64,000 nt of DNA from Paenibacillus prosopidis. GTDB lineage: Bacteria > Bacillota > Bacilli > Paenibacillales > Paenibacillaceae. Below are positions 54,801 to 64,000 of this stretch, piece after piece. The stretch's first letter is position 1; each line of letters starts with the position of its first letter. The position numbers and the translations under genes were made by a program. Where the stretch lies: assembly GCF_003337375.1 (NCBI RefSeq), contig NZ_QPJD01000009.1, positions 186,001-250,000 of the forward strand, in the 5' to 3' direction. The notes beneath the pieces were generated by a model. That model worked only from the letters and a program-made list of their open reading frames with translations. It had not been told where the DNA came from and did no database searches.

Positions 54801-54978
54801 TGAGAAGCGGATCGATCTCGTGCTAGATGTCGACGGAGAGCTCAAAGCAGCGCTTGAAGCGTTCGCGGCAGTGCTTCACGAAAACGTACTTCTTCAAACC
54901 GTAGCTTACGAATCGGCTGCGAATATGGAACGGGTAGCGCTTGGTGACAAAGAGATTGGAATTTCCATTCGTGGGTAA
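51886..54978 (+). CDS. ileS: Isoleucyl-tRNA synthetase, long type 2 (eukaryote-like)
   Basis: A 1030-residue class I synthetase charging tRNA-Ile. The HIGH motif is in PPTANGAPHIGHVLGR (about residues 45-60) and the KMSKS motif in NGQKMSKSKGNVIDPW. An editing (CP1) domain contains AWTTTPWTLPANAALAV (about residues 219-235) and GTGIVHIAPAHGEDDY. Length and HIGH context are those of type 2 IleRS (about 1030-1050 residues), not the roughly 920-residue type 1 of B. subtilis, which ends in a zinc finger. Type 2 enzymes are generally poorly inhibited by mupirocin. ATG at 51886 with GGGAGG; the upstream frame runs into the terminator. Confidence 0.95.
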   Translation: MQRVDVKERARSRELRVLEQWKTDETFKKSISNREGKPNFVFYEGPPTANGAPHIGHVLGRVIKDFICRYKTMAGYRVVRKAGWDTHGLPVELGVEKQLGISGKQEIEEYGIEKFVKKCKDSVFEYEKQWRELTEAIAYWTDLDDPYITLKNEYIESVWHILSTIHSKGLLYRGHRVSPYCPCCQTTLSSHEVAQGYEDVKDLSATVKFKLAESGEFVLAWTTTPWTLPANAALAVNPELDYIRASKNGEVYIVAQNLAESVLKEDYETLSVVKGAELVGLSYEPPFRYVPIERGHVVISGDFVSDTSGTGIVHIAPAHGEDDYKVARQNGISMLSVVNNAGRYLDEVVDLAGRFVKDCDIDIVKMLSEKGLLFSKERYEHSYPFCWRCKSPLLYYATESWFIQTTAVKDQLIANNNGVDWYPGHIREGRFGKFLEDLVDWNISRNRYWGTPLNVWVCEETGKEYAPSSIADLRERAVGDVPADIELHKPYVDEIKLKSPFAEGAVMTRTPEVIDVWFDSGSMPFAQHHHPFENEEKFAEQYPADIICEGIDQTRGWFFSLLAVSTLYNGKAPYKAVISTGHILDENGQKMSKSKGNVIDPWEIINEYGTDAFRWALLADSAPWNSKRFSRGIVGEAKSKVIDTIVNTHAFYALYASIDEFDQTAHGESKSDNKLDRWIVSRLNSLIKTVNKGLEVNDFLNPAKSIETFVDELSNWYIRRSRDRFWGSGLTDDKLAAYQTLRSVLLTLSRLIAPYAPLLAEDVYRNLGGKGSVHLADYPKSEEAAIDETLERDMESAKQIVELARNVRNETGIKTRQPLSELIVSLDRDFDVAGYEDIVKDEINVKAITVQTSDSGFVDFTLKLNLKVAGKKYGKHVGPIQAQLKSLTAEQSRSIVNGGSFDFTSGEGEQLTVSIDELLVEKQAKSGFASASGNGVTVALNTDITAELEQEGWVREVIRAVQDTRKKLDLPIEKRIDLVLDVDGELKAALEAFAAVLHENVLLQTVAYESAANMERVALGDKEIGISIRG

Positions 54979-55056
54979 AGATATAGTATAAGAAGCGCAA
55001 ACGGCTGTCGCCGTCCTTTGGAGGCACATTACGTTTCGCGGTGAAATATACAAGCG

Positions 55057-55151
55057 AAAAACGAGGCCGCCGCCTATCGGCTGCTGCAGCAAGCGACAGT
55101 CATTGCCCGCTTGCCCGCAATGACTGACAGGGCTGGCCTCGTTTTGTTGTT
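55057..55151 (+). terminator. Large two-tier hairpin terminator after ileS
   Basis: AAAACGAGGCC (55057-55067) pairs perfectly with GGCCTCGTTTT (55135-55145). It encloses a second perfect stem, CAGTCATTGC (55097-55106) with GCAATGACTG (55117-55126). T-rich sequence follows. The unusual size (about 90 nt) and inner stem set it apart from the simple terminators elsewhere in the window. Confidence 0.75.
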
Positions 55152-55170
55152 TGGCAAAGGGGAGCCTCGT

Positions 55171-55509
55171 ATGAAAGCTAATAATCCGGAAAATCTGAAG
55201 GATTTGAACGAGCTGCAATCTTCGTTAAGCAAGCTTGATAAACGACTACAACATATCGCCTCTGAGATGGAAAGAACGCACATTGCCGAATATGTTGATT
55301 TATTAAACAAACCAAGATCTCTTATCTGGCGAAACCTTCTTGCAGGCACGGCTAGAGGAGTCGGCATAGCGATCGGCTTTACTTTTTTTGCTGCAACTAT
55401 CCTTTATGTGCTGCGTATATTAGGAGCATTAAATTTGCCGATCATTGGTGATTATATCGCGGATATTGTTCGAATTGTACAAATTCAACTCGAAGGAAAA
55501 ACGTATTAA
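55171..55509 (+). CDS. DUF5665 domain protein
   Basis: A 112-residue protein: a charged, helical N-terminal half (LKDLNELQSSLSKLDKRLQH), a conserved middle (HIAEYVDLLNKPRSLIWRNL, about residues 47-66) and one to two membrane helices in GVGIAIGFTFFAATILYVLRI (named by its parts; about residues 73-95). This matches the DUF5665 family of unknown function. ATG at 55171 with AAGGGGAG. It ends against the convergent YteA-type gene with overlapping stop codons (55506-55509) and no terminator between. Confidence 0.8.
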   Translation: MKANNPENLKDLNELQSSLSKLDKRLQHIASEMERTHIAEYVDLLNKPRSLIWRNLLAGTARGVGIAIGFTFFAATILYVLRILGALNLPIIGDYIADIVRIVQIQLEGKTY

Positions 55510-56234
55510 CGATCTGTTTCTTCATTACTTTCCAGACCATGATCACCTTCACCGTTGTTCATGTAATCCGTATATTCGCGGTTTCGAATGACAGATACAT
55601 GCCGGCCGGTGATATCGGTGGCAAGGAAGCTTTCAATCGACTCGACGAAGCCGTCGTTCTCGTATGCTTCGATGCCGACATGATCATAATCCGACACATC
55701 CCGGTTTTCGGAATACGCCGGTGAATCTGAATTGCCCCATTGCTCAACGATTTGCCAAGCATCTTCACCGTCAAATCCGTTATAAGAGCTTTGCTGATCC
55801 ATACTCGATCTGCCGAATGGCGGATCAAGAAATAATTCTTCAACAGGCCGATTGTGTGAAAGCTGTTGGCGAGGCGCATGATCAATACAAAACAATGTAT
55901 CAGGAACCGCATCGAGCCGCTCGAAGGGGATGGGCTCGCCGCACGTCTTACAAATGCCATACGTACCATTGTCCATCGCTTCCAACGCTGCGGAAATCCG
56001 AATTAAATGCAGATCTTCCTGCTCAAGTAGGGCGACGTCCTTCTCGCGATCATAAAGCTCAGTGGCCAGATCGCCAGGATGGTTGTCGATTGGTGAAAGC
56101 TCTCCTGTATCGTCCCGCAGTGAACTAGCAAGACCATAATGTTCATTTGATTCTAGCCGCTGTTCAATCTCATGCTGTTCATCGTTCAATCTGCTGCGGA
56201 GCAGCGATAGCTGAGCGTTTGATAAGGTTAACAT
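55506..56234 (-). CDS. yteA: YteA-family sporulation protein (TraR/DksA zinc finger)
   Basis: A 242-residue acidic soluble protein. The N-terminal half has a helical DksA-like hairpin (about residues 1-85). The zinc-finger region is YGICKTCGEPIPFERL then FCIDH (about residues 90-118), with Cys-x2-Cys and Cys-x2-His ligands. The C-terminal half is Asp/Glu/Asn-rich and probably flexible. Family members are labelled sporulation proteins in Bacillales; DksA relatives bind RNA polymerase. I place the start at ATG 56234 (MLTLSNAQLS). The in-frame GTG at 56243 is closer to AAAGGA and is an alternative. Confidence 0.83.
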   Translation of the reverse strand: MLTLSNAQLSLLRSRLNDEQHEIEQRLESNEHYGLASSLRDDTGELSPIDNHPGDLATELYDREKDVALLEQEDLHLIRISAALEAMDNGTYGICKTCGEPIPFERLDAVPDTLFCIDHAPRQQLSHNRPVEELFLDPPFGRSSMDQQSSYNGFDGEDAWQIVEQWGNSDSPAYSENRDVSDYDHVGIEAYENDGFVESIESFLATDITGRHVSVIRNREYTDYMNNGEGDHGLESNEETDR

Positions 56235-56404
56235 ATGGAACACCGTCCTTTGCAGAAAACATATTTGCTTCATTAGCTTTTGCCACAGCGCGTTTTTTCA
56301 GTATGGACTTAGATGGAAGAACATACGCCTTGCACTGGCTCTTGCTCAGCTCATTATGCTACAATAATTTGGGTCACAGATACGCTTACGATGGAGTGAT
56401 AAAG

Positions 56405-56926
56405 ATGCGTTATTATTATTATTTGATTGCAGTTCTCGTTTTCGTGCTCGATTATGTGACGAAAAAAATAATTGCAACACAGCTAAATATTGGAGAGCAA
56501 ATAAGCGTAATCGGTAATTTTTTTCTCATAACGTCACATCGGAACCGCGGAGCCGCATTTGGAATACTGCAGGGTCAAAGATTGTTTTTTATTATCATTA
56601 CGATTATTATCTTGATTGGCATTATTTGGTACATACAGGCGGTACGGAAATCGGCTAAACCTTGGCTGTTAGTTGGTTTAGGACTGGTACTTGGCGGGGC
56701 GGTCGGCAATTTTCTTGACCGGGCGCGTTTCGGAGAGGTTGTCGATTTCCTGCAATTTAATTTCGGCAGCTACCAGTTCCCGATATTTAACGTAGCTGAT
56801 TCCGCAATTGTGTGCGGTGTGGCACTAATACTAATTGACACCTTGCTGTCCGCGAAGGATGAGAAGAAGCGGATGCAAAATGGAGAGGACAAGGATCATA
56901 ACAACCATGAGCAGCAGCCCGTATAA
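56405..56926 (+). CDS. lspA: Lipoprotein signal peptidase (signal peptidase II)
   Basis: A 173-residue membrane aspartic protease with four helices that cleaves prolipoproteins before the lipidated Cys. The catalytic aspartates lie in GGAVGNFLDRARFGEVVDF (about residues 98-116) and FPIFNVADSAIVCGVAL (about residues 121-137). DYVTKKI near residue 15 and the NRGAAFGIL motif are also typical. Substrates in the window include the YlaJ-type and DUF4349 lipoproteins. ATG at 56405 with GGAGTGAT. Overlaps rluD by 20 nt. Confidence 0.95.
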   Translation: MRYYYYLIAVLVFVLDYVTKKIIATQLNIGEQISVIGNFFLITSHRNRGAAFGILQGQRLFFIIITIIILIGIIWYIQAVRKSAKPWLLVGLGLVLGGAVGNFLDRARFGEVVDFLQFNFGSYQFPIFNVADSAIVCGVALILIDTLLSAKDEKKRMQNGEDKDHNNHEQQPV

Positions 56927-57845
56927 TGATGAACCGTTGGAATGGATTGTAGAGGAAGACCAATCCGGCGAACGGCTGGATAAGTTTGTTACCGACAGCA
57001 TGGACGATACTGCCGTATCACGGACGCAAGTACAGGAATGGATTAAAGCCGGGGCCGTCGAAGTGGACGGAAAAGCAGCAAAGGCGAACTATAAAGTGAC
57101 CGAGAGCAATCGCGTTGTCTTGCACATTCCGGAGCTGGAAAATGCGGCGATCGAACCTGAAGCGATTCCGCTTGAGGTCATCTATGAGGATTCCGATTTG
57201 ATTGTCATTAACAAACCGCGGGGGATGGTCGTACATCCGGCCCCGGGACACACTTCCGGAACGCTTGTCAATGCGCTTATGCACCATTGTAAAGATTTGT
57301 CCGGCATAAACGGCATGATACGGCCAGGTATCGTCCATCGTATCGATAAAGACACGACCGGCTTGCTGATGGCTGCCAAAAATGATTTAGCTCATATCTC
57401 GCTTGCTGAGCAATTGAAGGAACATACGGTAACGCGTAAATACATCGCTCTCGTTCACGGCAATCTGCCGCATGACCAAGGGACGATTGACGCGCCAATT
57501 GGACGCGATTTGAAGGATCGCAAGCTGTTTACGGTTACGGAGCGCAACAGCAGGCATGCGGTAACGCATTTTGTTGTCTTGGAGCGTTTAGGGGACTATT
57601 CCATTGTAGAGCTGCAGCTTGAGACAGGACGTACGCATCAAATCCGCGTTCATATGAAATATATCGGACATCCGCTTGCAGGCGATCCGGTGTATGGAAG
57701 AAATAAGACCGTAGCATTAAAGGGACAGGCCTTGCATGCAGCTGTACTTGGCTTTAAACATCCGCGCAGCGGTGAAAGACTTCAGTTTGAGGTGCCTCTG
57801 CCTGCAGATTTCGAGCATGTGTTGAACAGCTTGCGGTTAAGGTAG
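56907..57845 (+). CDS. rluD: RluA/RluD-family pseudouridine synthase
   Basis: A 312-residue enzyme with an N-terminal S4 RNA-binding domain (about residues 18-75, SGERLDKFVTDS...SRTQVQEWIKAGAVEVDG) and a catalytic domain. The catalytic Asp is in IVHRIDKDTTGLLMAAK (about residues 139-155). VINKPRGMVVHPAPGH and LETGRTHQIRVHMKYIGHPL are conserved. It isomerises uridine in large-subunit rRNA; the exact site is not certain. The gene corresponds to B. subtilis ylyB, after lspA and before the pyr genes. ATG at 56907 within the end of lspA. Confidence 0.93.
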   Translation: MSSSPYNDEPLEWIVEEDQSGERLDKFVTDSMDDTAVSRTQVQEWIKAGAVEVDGKAAKANYKVTESNRVVLHIPELENAAIEPEAIPLEVIYEDSDLIVINKPRGMVVHPAPGHTSGTLVNALMHHCKDLSGINGMIRPGIVHRIDKDTTGLLMAAKNDLAHISLAEQLKEHTVTRKYIALVHGNLPHDQGTIDAPIGRDLKDRKLFTVTERNSRHAVTHFVVLERLGDYSIVELQLETGRTHQIRVHMKYIGHPLAGDPVYGRNKTVALKGQALHAAVLGFKHPRSGERLQFEVPLPADFEHVLNSLRLR

Positions 57846-57964
57846 GATAAAGCGTGCAAAAGTGCAAACTTTTCACTACTTTATTCATTATTTCGAGCAG
57901 AAAAGTAAGCTATTCTAATCAATAACAACTGAAAAAAATGAATAATAAGGACAGGTGACCCGAA

Positions 57965-59200
57965 ATGACATCCATTAATCAAAATTACTTGGAGCTGCAA
58001 GGCAGCTACCTCTTTTCAGAAATCGCGAAGCGCCGCACAAAATTCATTCAAGAAAATCCGAATGCTGAAATTATTAGTCTAGGCATCGGCGACGTTACGC
58101 GCGGCTTGCCTGAAGCAGTGCTCAAAGCAATGCACAGCGCAGTGGACGAGCTTGCAGCTCCAGGCTCATTCCGCGGCTACGGCCCGGAGCAAGGCTATGA
58201 TTTCCTTATTCAAGCTATTATCGAAAACGATTATAAAGCGCGCGGCATCGAGATTGCATCGAACGAAGTGTTCGTAAGCGACGGCTCGAAATGCGACGTG
58301 GGAAATATTCAAGAAATTTTCAGCGAAAACAGCATCGTTGCGGTTCAGGATCCTGTTTACCCGGTGTATGTGGATACCAACGTTATGGCAGGACGCTCCG
58401 GCAAATACAATCAAGAAACAAAGCGTTATGAAAATATTGCATATCTGGAGTGCACAGCGGAAAATGACTTCAAACCAAGCTTGCCGGACCGCAAGGTGGA
58501 CATCATTTACTTGTGCTACCCGAACAACCCGACAGGCATGACGCTGACGAAGGAAGAGCTCAAAGTGTGGGTTGATTACGCAAAAGCGAACAATTGCATC
58601 ATTTTGTACGATTCGGCTTACGAAGCATTCATCCAAGAGGAAGATGTGCCGCACAGCATTTACGAAATCGAAGGCGCTCGCGAAGTGGCTATTGAATTCC
58701 GCAGCTTCTCAAAAACAGCTGGCTTCACAGGCGTTCGCTGCGCGTACACAGTAGTTCCCCGTGAGCTGAAAGGCCTTGATGCGGCAGGCAACGAAGTGCT
58801 GATCAACGATCTGTGGAATCGCCGTCATACAACGAAATTCAATGGCGTGTCATACGTTACCCAACGCGGTGCCGCTGCTATTTATTCCCCTGAAGGCAAA
58901 GAGCAAATCAAATCTTTGGTTGATTACTACATGACAAACGCAGCGATCATCCGCGATGGGCTTGCATCACTTGGCCTTGAAGTTTATGGCGGCGTTAATG
59001 CTCCTTACATTTGGCTGAAAACACCGAACGGGATGGATTCGTGGTCATTCTTCGACAAGCTGCTTTCTGAAGCGAACATCGTAGGTACTCCTGGTGTAGG
59101 CTTCGGACAAAGCGGTCAAGGCTATTTCCGCCTAACCGCATTTGGCAGCCGTGAAAACACAGAAAAAGCGGTTGAGCGTATCCGTAAGCTTAGCCTGTAA
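57965..59200 (+). CDS. dapL: LL-diaminopimelate aminotransferase
   Basis: A 411-residue PLP enzyme that converts tetrahydrodipicolinate directly to LL-diaminopimelate, a shortcut in lysine and peptidoglycan precursor synthesis. The PLP Lys is in [19 protein letters not shown] (about residues 247-265). [29 protein letters not shown] and [14 protein letters not shown] are DapL signatures, and the length is typical. B. subtilis uses the acetylase route instead. It is isolated between rluD and the pyr leader, with the ribosome site AGGACAGGTG before ATG 57965. Product feeds MurE (mDAP type) in this window after epimerisation by DapF. Confidence 0.94.
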   Translation: MTSINQNYLELQGSYLFSEIAKRRTKFIQENPNAEIISLGIGDVTRGLPEAVLKAMHSAVDELAAPGSFRGYGPEQGYDFLIQAIIENDYKARGIEIASNEVFVSDGSKCDVGNIQEIFSENSIVAVQDPVYPVYVDTNVMAGRSGKYNQETKRYENIAYLECTAENDFKPSLPDRKVDIIYLCYPNNPTGMTLTKEELKVWVDYAKANNCIILYDSAYEAFIQEEDVPHSIYEIEGAREVAIEFRSFSKTAGFTGVRCAYTVVPRELKGLDAAGNEVLINDLWNRRHTTKFNGVSYVTQRGAAAIYSPEGKEQIKSLVDYYMTNAAIIRDGLASLGLEVYGGVNAPYIWLKTPNGMDSWSFFDKLLSEANIVGTPGVGFGQSGQGYFRLTAFGSRENTEKAVERIRKLSL

Positions 59201-59273
59201 TAACCAACGCTATCCTTGTATAGCCAACGGGAATAAAACCACATTAAGTATAAGCAAAAATGTTCGCTTCTAC

Positions 59274-59302
59274 TTGACATCTTTTGTCGAACGTGGGATA
59301 AT
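59274..59302 (+). promoter_or_regulatory. Sigma-A promoter of the pyr operon
   Basis: Perfect TTGACA (59274-59279), a 17-base spacer, then GATAAT (59297-59302). It lies directly ahead of the PyrR-regulated leader. Confidence 0.9.
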
Positions 59303-59308
59303 TCCTAT

Positions 59309-59496
59309 GATATACAGCAGTACCTTTAACTCAGTCCCGTGAGGCTGGCAAGGTAGCGTGAATAACAGGTCTATAGAAGAGAAGTATAGGACATCCTTAA
59401 ACGCGCTTTCTGTGACGAAAGCTGCGGTGGTGTGCAACCTATCTTTTCGTGACTGATCACAAGCTCCTTGCGAACAACGCAAGGAGCTTTTTTTGT
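59309..59496 (+). ncRNA. PyrR-controlled attenuator leader
   Basis: The leader carries the PyrR-binding anti-antiterminator hairpin at 59323-59353: CCTTTAACTCAGTCCCGTGA followed by GGCTGGCAAGG, with CCTT/AAGG closing. The terminator downstream is AAGCTCCTTGCG (59461-59472) pairing with CGCAAGGAGCTT (59478-59489), then T-run. When UMP/UTP is high, PyrR binds the first hairpin and lets the terminator form, stopping transcription. This is the mechanism known from B. subtilis; only one attenuator was found in this operon. Confidence 0.93.
59461..59495 (+). terminator. Pyr leader attenuator terminator
   Basis: AAGCTCCTTGCG pairs perfectly with CGCAAGGAGCTT around an AACAA loop, followed by seven T. 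Confidence 0.94.
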
Positions 59497-59521
59497 CGCA
59501 ACCTGGCGAATTGGATGATGA

Positions 59522-61008
<1,487 letters not shown>

Positions 61009-61051
61009 CATTTTCAATAAAGACCGCATAAATCCGGAGGGTGAACAAACA

Positions 61052-62338
61052 ATGTCATTATGGATTATTAACGGAAACGTATGGAACGAAGCTTCGGGCA
61101 GCTTAGAAAGCAAGCACATTCGTGTCGAAAATGGCAAAATCGAAGCAATTGTAGACGGCGGGACAACGCCGGATACGGGCGGCGCACAAGTCATTGATGC
61201 ACAGGGCAAACTTGTATCGCCGGGCTTTATCGATATGCACGTTCATTTACGCGATCCGGGATTCGAATATAAAGAAGATATTGCGACAGGAACCCGTTCC
61301 GCAGCCAAAGGCGGCTTTACAACCATTGCTTGCATGCCGAACACGCGCCCGGTAACGGATACGCCGGAAACGGTCAAATATATTACGGATAAAGCAGAGC
61401 AAGTCGGCATCGTTAAGGTGCTTCCCTATGCAGCTATTACCAAAAATGAGCTTGGACGGGAACTGACGGATTTCGCCGCACTGAAGGAAGCTGGAGCGAT
61501 TGGTTTTACGGATGACGGGGTCGGCGTACAGAATGCTCAAATGATGAAGAATGCTATGGCGCTTGCCAAATCGATGGATATGCCAATCATCGCACACTGC
61601 GAAGATGATTCACTGGTTGAAGGGGCATGGGCCTCTGAAGGCGAGTTCTCTCGCAAGCATGGCCTGAAGGGTATCCCGAATGAGTCCGAAGCGATTCACG
61701 TCGGCAGAGATGTATTGCTCGCTGAAGCGACAGGCGTTCATTACCATGTATGCCATGTAAGCACGGAACAATCGGTCCGGCTCATCCGTCTTGCGAAGCA
61801 AATCGGCGTTCGTGTTACTGCTGAAGTTTGCCCGCATCACCTGCTGCTGTCGGATGAGGATATTCCGGGTCTTGACGACGCCAACTGGAAAATGAATCCT
61901 CCGCTTCGCACGCCGCGGGATGTTCAAGCGGTCATTGAAGCGCTTGAGGATGGAACGATCGATATGGTCGTAACCGACCACGCGCCGCACAGCGCGGAAG
62001 AAAAGGCCCGCGGCGTACAGCTGGCACCTTTCGGAATCGTAGGCTTCGAGACAGCCTTCCCGCTCTTGTACACAAAGTTCGTGCAAACAGGACAATGGAC
62101 TTTAGGATTCCTTTTGCAGCGTATGACTGCAGATCCTGCCCGCGTCTTCCGTCTTCCGACAGGCCGGTTAACGCAAGGAGCTCCGGCTGACCTAACAATT
62201 GTTGATCTGAACAGTGAGCGCACAGTAGACCCAAGCACCTTTGCATCAAAAAGCAACAATACGCCATTCGGCGGCTGGAAGCTTAGCGGCTGGCCGGTAG
62301 CGACTATCGTAGACGGCGTTGTAGTCTGGTCTGAATAG
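61052..62338 (+). CDS. pyrC: Dihydroorotase
   Basis: A 428-residue zinc amidohydrolase that cyclises carbamoyl aspartate to dihydroorotate. Metal ligands are in FIDMHVHLRDPGFEYKEDI (about residues 56-74), IIAHCEDDS (about residues 175-183), YHVCHVSTEQSVRLI (about residues 231-245) and the Asp in VVTDHAPHSAEEK (about residues 304-316). It is a class I bacterial dihydroorotase. ATG at 61052 has GGAGGGTG. The frame upstream overlaps pyrB and is not used. Confidence 0.96.
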   Translation: MSLWIINGNVWNEASGSLESKHIRVENGKIEAIVDGGTTPDTGGAQVIDAQGKLVSPGFIDMHVHLRDPGFEYKEDIATGTRSAAKGGFTTIACMPNTRPVTDTPETVKYITDKAEQVGIVKVLPYAAITKNELGRELTDFAALKEAGAIGFTDDGVGVQNAQMMKNAMALAKSMDMPIIAHCEDDSLVEGAWASEGEFSRKHGLKGIPNESEAIHVGRDVLLAEATGVHYHVCHVSTEQSVRLIRLAKQIGVRVTAEVCPHHLLLSDEDIPGLDDANWKMNPPLRTPRDVQAVIEALEDGTIDMVVTDHAPHSAEEKARGVQLAPFGIVGFETAFPLLYTKFVQTGQWTLGFLLQRMTADPARVFRLPTGRLTQGAPADLTIVDLNSERTVDPSTFASKSNNTPFGGWKLSGWPVATIVDGVVVWSE

Positions 62339-62404
62339 TAACTTTTTTAAAATCTTACTTAAGCAAATAGATGGTTAGCAATCAACACCTGAGGAGTGAT
62401 ACGG

Positions 62405-63550
62405 ATGCAAGCAAGATTATTGTTGGAAGACGGTACGTTGTTTACGGGCCTTTCGTTCGGCGCAGATGCGCAAATGATGGGCGAGGTTGTATTTAATACA
62501 GGAATTACTGGTTATCAAGAGGTACTTTCGGATCCGTCTTACTGCGGACAGATCGTAACTATGACATACCCGCTTATCGGAAACTACGGCATTACGCGTG
62601 ATGACTTCGAAGCCGTACGCCCCTACATTCACGGCTTTGTCGTTCGTCGCCATGAAGAGGTACCGAGCAACTGGCGCGCACAATATTCCCTTGGCCAAAT
62701 GCTTAAGGAATACGGCATTCCGGGCATCAGCGACATTGATACGCGGATGCTGACTCGGAAGCTGCGTCACTACGGTACGATGAAAGGTCTTATCACGACT
62801 GGCAACGAGCGCATTGAAGAGCTGGCTGAGCGTCTGAATATTTCGAAGCTAATGACAGATCAAGTGGCTCGCACGTCAACGCAGCATCTGTTCTCAAGCC
62901 CAGGAGAAGGCGAGCGAATCGTACTGGTTGATTTTGGCGCAAAAAGCGGTATCCTGCGCGAATTAACAAAACGCGGCTGCGATGTCGTTGTCGTTCCTCA
63001 CAATACGACTGCAGAAGAAATTCGCCGTCTGGCTCCAGACGGTATACAATTGTCGAACGGCCCTGGGGATCCGAAGGATGTCCCTTACGCGGTAAAAATG
63101 ATTTCCGAACTGCTGGGCGAATATCCGATCTTCGGCATTTGCCTTGGTCACCAGCTGTTTGCCCTGGCTTGCGGCGCAGATACAACGAAGCTGAAGTTCG
63201 GTCACCGCGGCGGTAACCACCCTGTCAAAGAATTGTCGACTAACCGCTGCTACATCACATCGCAAAACCACGGTTATACAGTGCTTGAGGAGTCCGTACC
63301 CGATACGCAGCTGTCTGTAACGCATATCAACAACAATGACCGTACAATTGAAGGTTTGAAGCACAATACATTCCCGGCGTTTTCGGTTCAATATCACCCG
63401 GAAGCAGCGCCAGGTCCATACGATTCAAGCTATTTGTTTGATGAGTTCCTGCAAATGATCCGTACGCACAAGAAAAATAACCCACAAAAACCTCGTCAGG
63501 CTGTGTTATCGGAGACGTTGAAAGGAGAGCTTCAATATGCCCAAAAATAA
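62405..63550 (+). CDS. carA: Carbamoyl phosphate synthetase, small (glutaminase) subunit
   Basis: A 381-residue subunit that hydrolyses glutamine and passes ammonia to CarB. The N-terminal domain has [20 protein letters not shown] (about residues 27-46). The C-terminal class I amidotransferase has the nucleophile Cys in [13 protein letters not shown] (about residues 242-254) and the His/Glu dyad in [12 protein letters not shown] (about residues 326-337). ATG at 62405 with GAGGAGTG. In a pyr operon this copy is the pyrimidine-linked one (pyrAA type). It overlaps carB by 14 nt. Confidence 0.95.
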   Translation: MQARLLLEDGTLFTGLSFGADAQMMGEVVFNTGITGYQEVLSDPSYCGQIVTMTYPLIGNYGITRDDFEAVRPYIHGFVVRRHEEVPSNWRAQYSLGQMLKEYGIPGISDIDTRMLTRKLRHYGTMKGLITTGNERIEELAERLNISKLMTDQVARTSTQHLFSSPGEGERIVLVDFGAKSGILRELTKRGCDVVVVPHNTTAEEIRRLAPDGIQLSNGPGDPKDVPYAVKMISELLGEYPIFGICLGHQLFALACGADTTKLKFGHRGGNHPVKELSTNRCYITSQNHGYTVLEESVPDTQLSVTHINNNDRTIEGLKHNTFPAFSVQYHPEAAPGPYDSSYLFDEFLQMIRTHKKNNPQKPRQAVLSETLKGELQYAQK

Positions 63551-64000
63551 TGAACTCAAAAAAATTCTCGTGATCGGATCCGGTCCGATCGTCATCGGAC
63601 AAGCGGCTGAATTCGACTATGCAGGCACTCAAGCTTGCCAAGCGCTCAAGGAAGAAGGCTACGAGGTTGTTCTTATAAACAGTAACCCGGCTACAATCAT
63701 GACCGATACAAACATGGCAGATAAAGTATATATCGAGCCGATTACGCTTGATTTCGTATCGCAAATCATCCGCCAGGAGCGTCCGGACGGATTGCTTCCG
63801 ACGCTTGGCGGTCAAACGGGCCTTAACATGGCGGTTGAGCTTGCCCGTGCCGGCGTTCTAGAACGCGAGAACGTGAAGCTGCTCGGAACACAGCTGACGG
63901 CTATCGAGAAAGCGGAGGATCGCGACTTATTCCGTGAACTTATGCGTGAACTGGAGCAGCCGGTACCAGACAGCGATATCGTAACGACAGTAGAAGATGC
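63537..64000 (+). CDS. carB: Carbamoyl phosphate synthetase, large subunit (partial, cut by window end)
   Basis: The first 154 codons are visible. The N-terminus [20 protein letters not shown] and the following [31 protein letters not shown] form the pre-ATP-grasp nucleotide-binding region of CarB; the segment VPDSDIV precedes the first ATP-grasp domain. The complete protein should be about 1070 residues. ATG at 63537 has AAAGGAGAGC and lies inside the end of carA, so the two subunits are translationally coupled. Confidence 0.95.
   Translation, partial: MPKNNELKKILVIGSGPIVIGQAAEFDYAGTQACQALKEEGYEVVLINSNPATIMTDTNMADKVYIEPITLDFVSQIIRQERPDGLLPTLGGQTGLNMAVELARAGVLERENVKLLGTQLTAIEKAEDRDLFRELMRELEQPVPDSDIVTTVED

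Noticed and set aside
56385..56400. Fourth member of the hairpin repeat family before lspA (ACGCTTACGATGGAG)
   Set aside because: Only about ten bases of the arm match and no hairpin follows.

Overview
The window is a chromosomal segment of an endospore-forming Gram-positive bacterium of the Bacillales, most likely Paenibacillaceae (Paenibacillus or a close relative such as Cohnella). The grounds are: a spore-gene set (spoVD, spoVE, spoIIGA-sigE-sigG, YlaJ-, RsfA- and YteA-type genes), bacillithiol synthesis (bshC), a MurE with the meso-diaminopimelate signature, frequent TTG/GTG starts with strong Shine-Dalgarno sites, and gene order close to the Bacillus subtilis ylaG-ylaK, ylbQ-yllA-mraZ, dcw, ylmC-divIVA-ileS-lspA and pyr regions. 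No insertion sequence, prophage, CRISPR array, rRNA or tRNA gene was seen.

Layout. 1-8.9 kb: membrane and housekeeping genes: a YwaF-like membrane protein, a HAD phosphatase, a lytic transglycosylase, the tRNA 4-thiouridine pair nifZ-thiI, two divergent TerC paralogues and typA. 9-19.6 kb: ylaH-like gene, LCP ligase, an apparently shortened YlaL-like gene, YlaJ-type lipoprotein, PhoH ATPase, an orphan solute-binding protein, a coiled-coil exported protein, a MidA-type methyltransferase, DUF2626, RsfA, panE and DUF3397. 19.7-23.9 kb: bshC, S-adenosylhomocysteine hydrolase and a DUF4349 lipoprotein.

24-44.2 kb: the complete dcw cluster in the order mraZ, rsmH, ftsL, pbpB, spoVD, murE, murF, mraY, murD, spoVE, murG, murB, murA, divIB, ftsA, ftsZ. 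It makes the UDP-MurNAc-pentapeptide, lipid II and the division machinery. Five 10-bp-phased TGGGG-type boxes in front of mraZ look like the MraZ operator. 44.6-47.2 kb: the spoIIGA-sigE-sigG sporulation sigma cluster. 47.4-51.5 kb: ylmC, pgeF, ylmE, sepF, ylmG, ylmH, divIVA. 51.5-55 kb: an isoleucine T-box leader and ileS of the long, eukaryote-like type 2. 55-57.8 kb: DUF5665, YteA, lspA, rluD. 58-64 kb: LL-diaminopimelate aminotransferase, then a PyrR-attenuated pyrimidine operon (pyrR, pyrB, pyrC, carA, carB, the last cut by the window end).

The most unusual signal is a family of short intergenic repeats directly upstream of murB, divIB and pgeF. Each copy has a conserved arm (TAAGC..TGCTTACGAAG-like) followed by a perfect 8-9 bp hairpin with a 3-nt loop. 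Between loci the stem sequence changes but pairing is kept by compensatory changes. Two of the loci are tandem arrays (3 copies of about 41 bp, and 3-4 copies of 39 bp), and the final hairpin lies within a few bases of the Shine-Dalgarno site. I do not recognise this family. Other points of interest are the sigG leader hairpin that overlaps its ribosome binding site, the spoIIG-like promoter with a 21-bp spacer, the type 2 IleRS and the apparent internal deletion in the YlaL-like gene.
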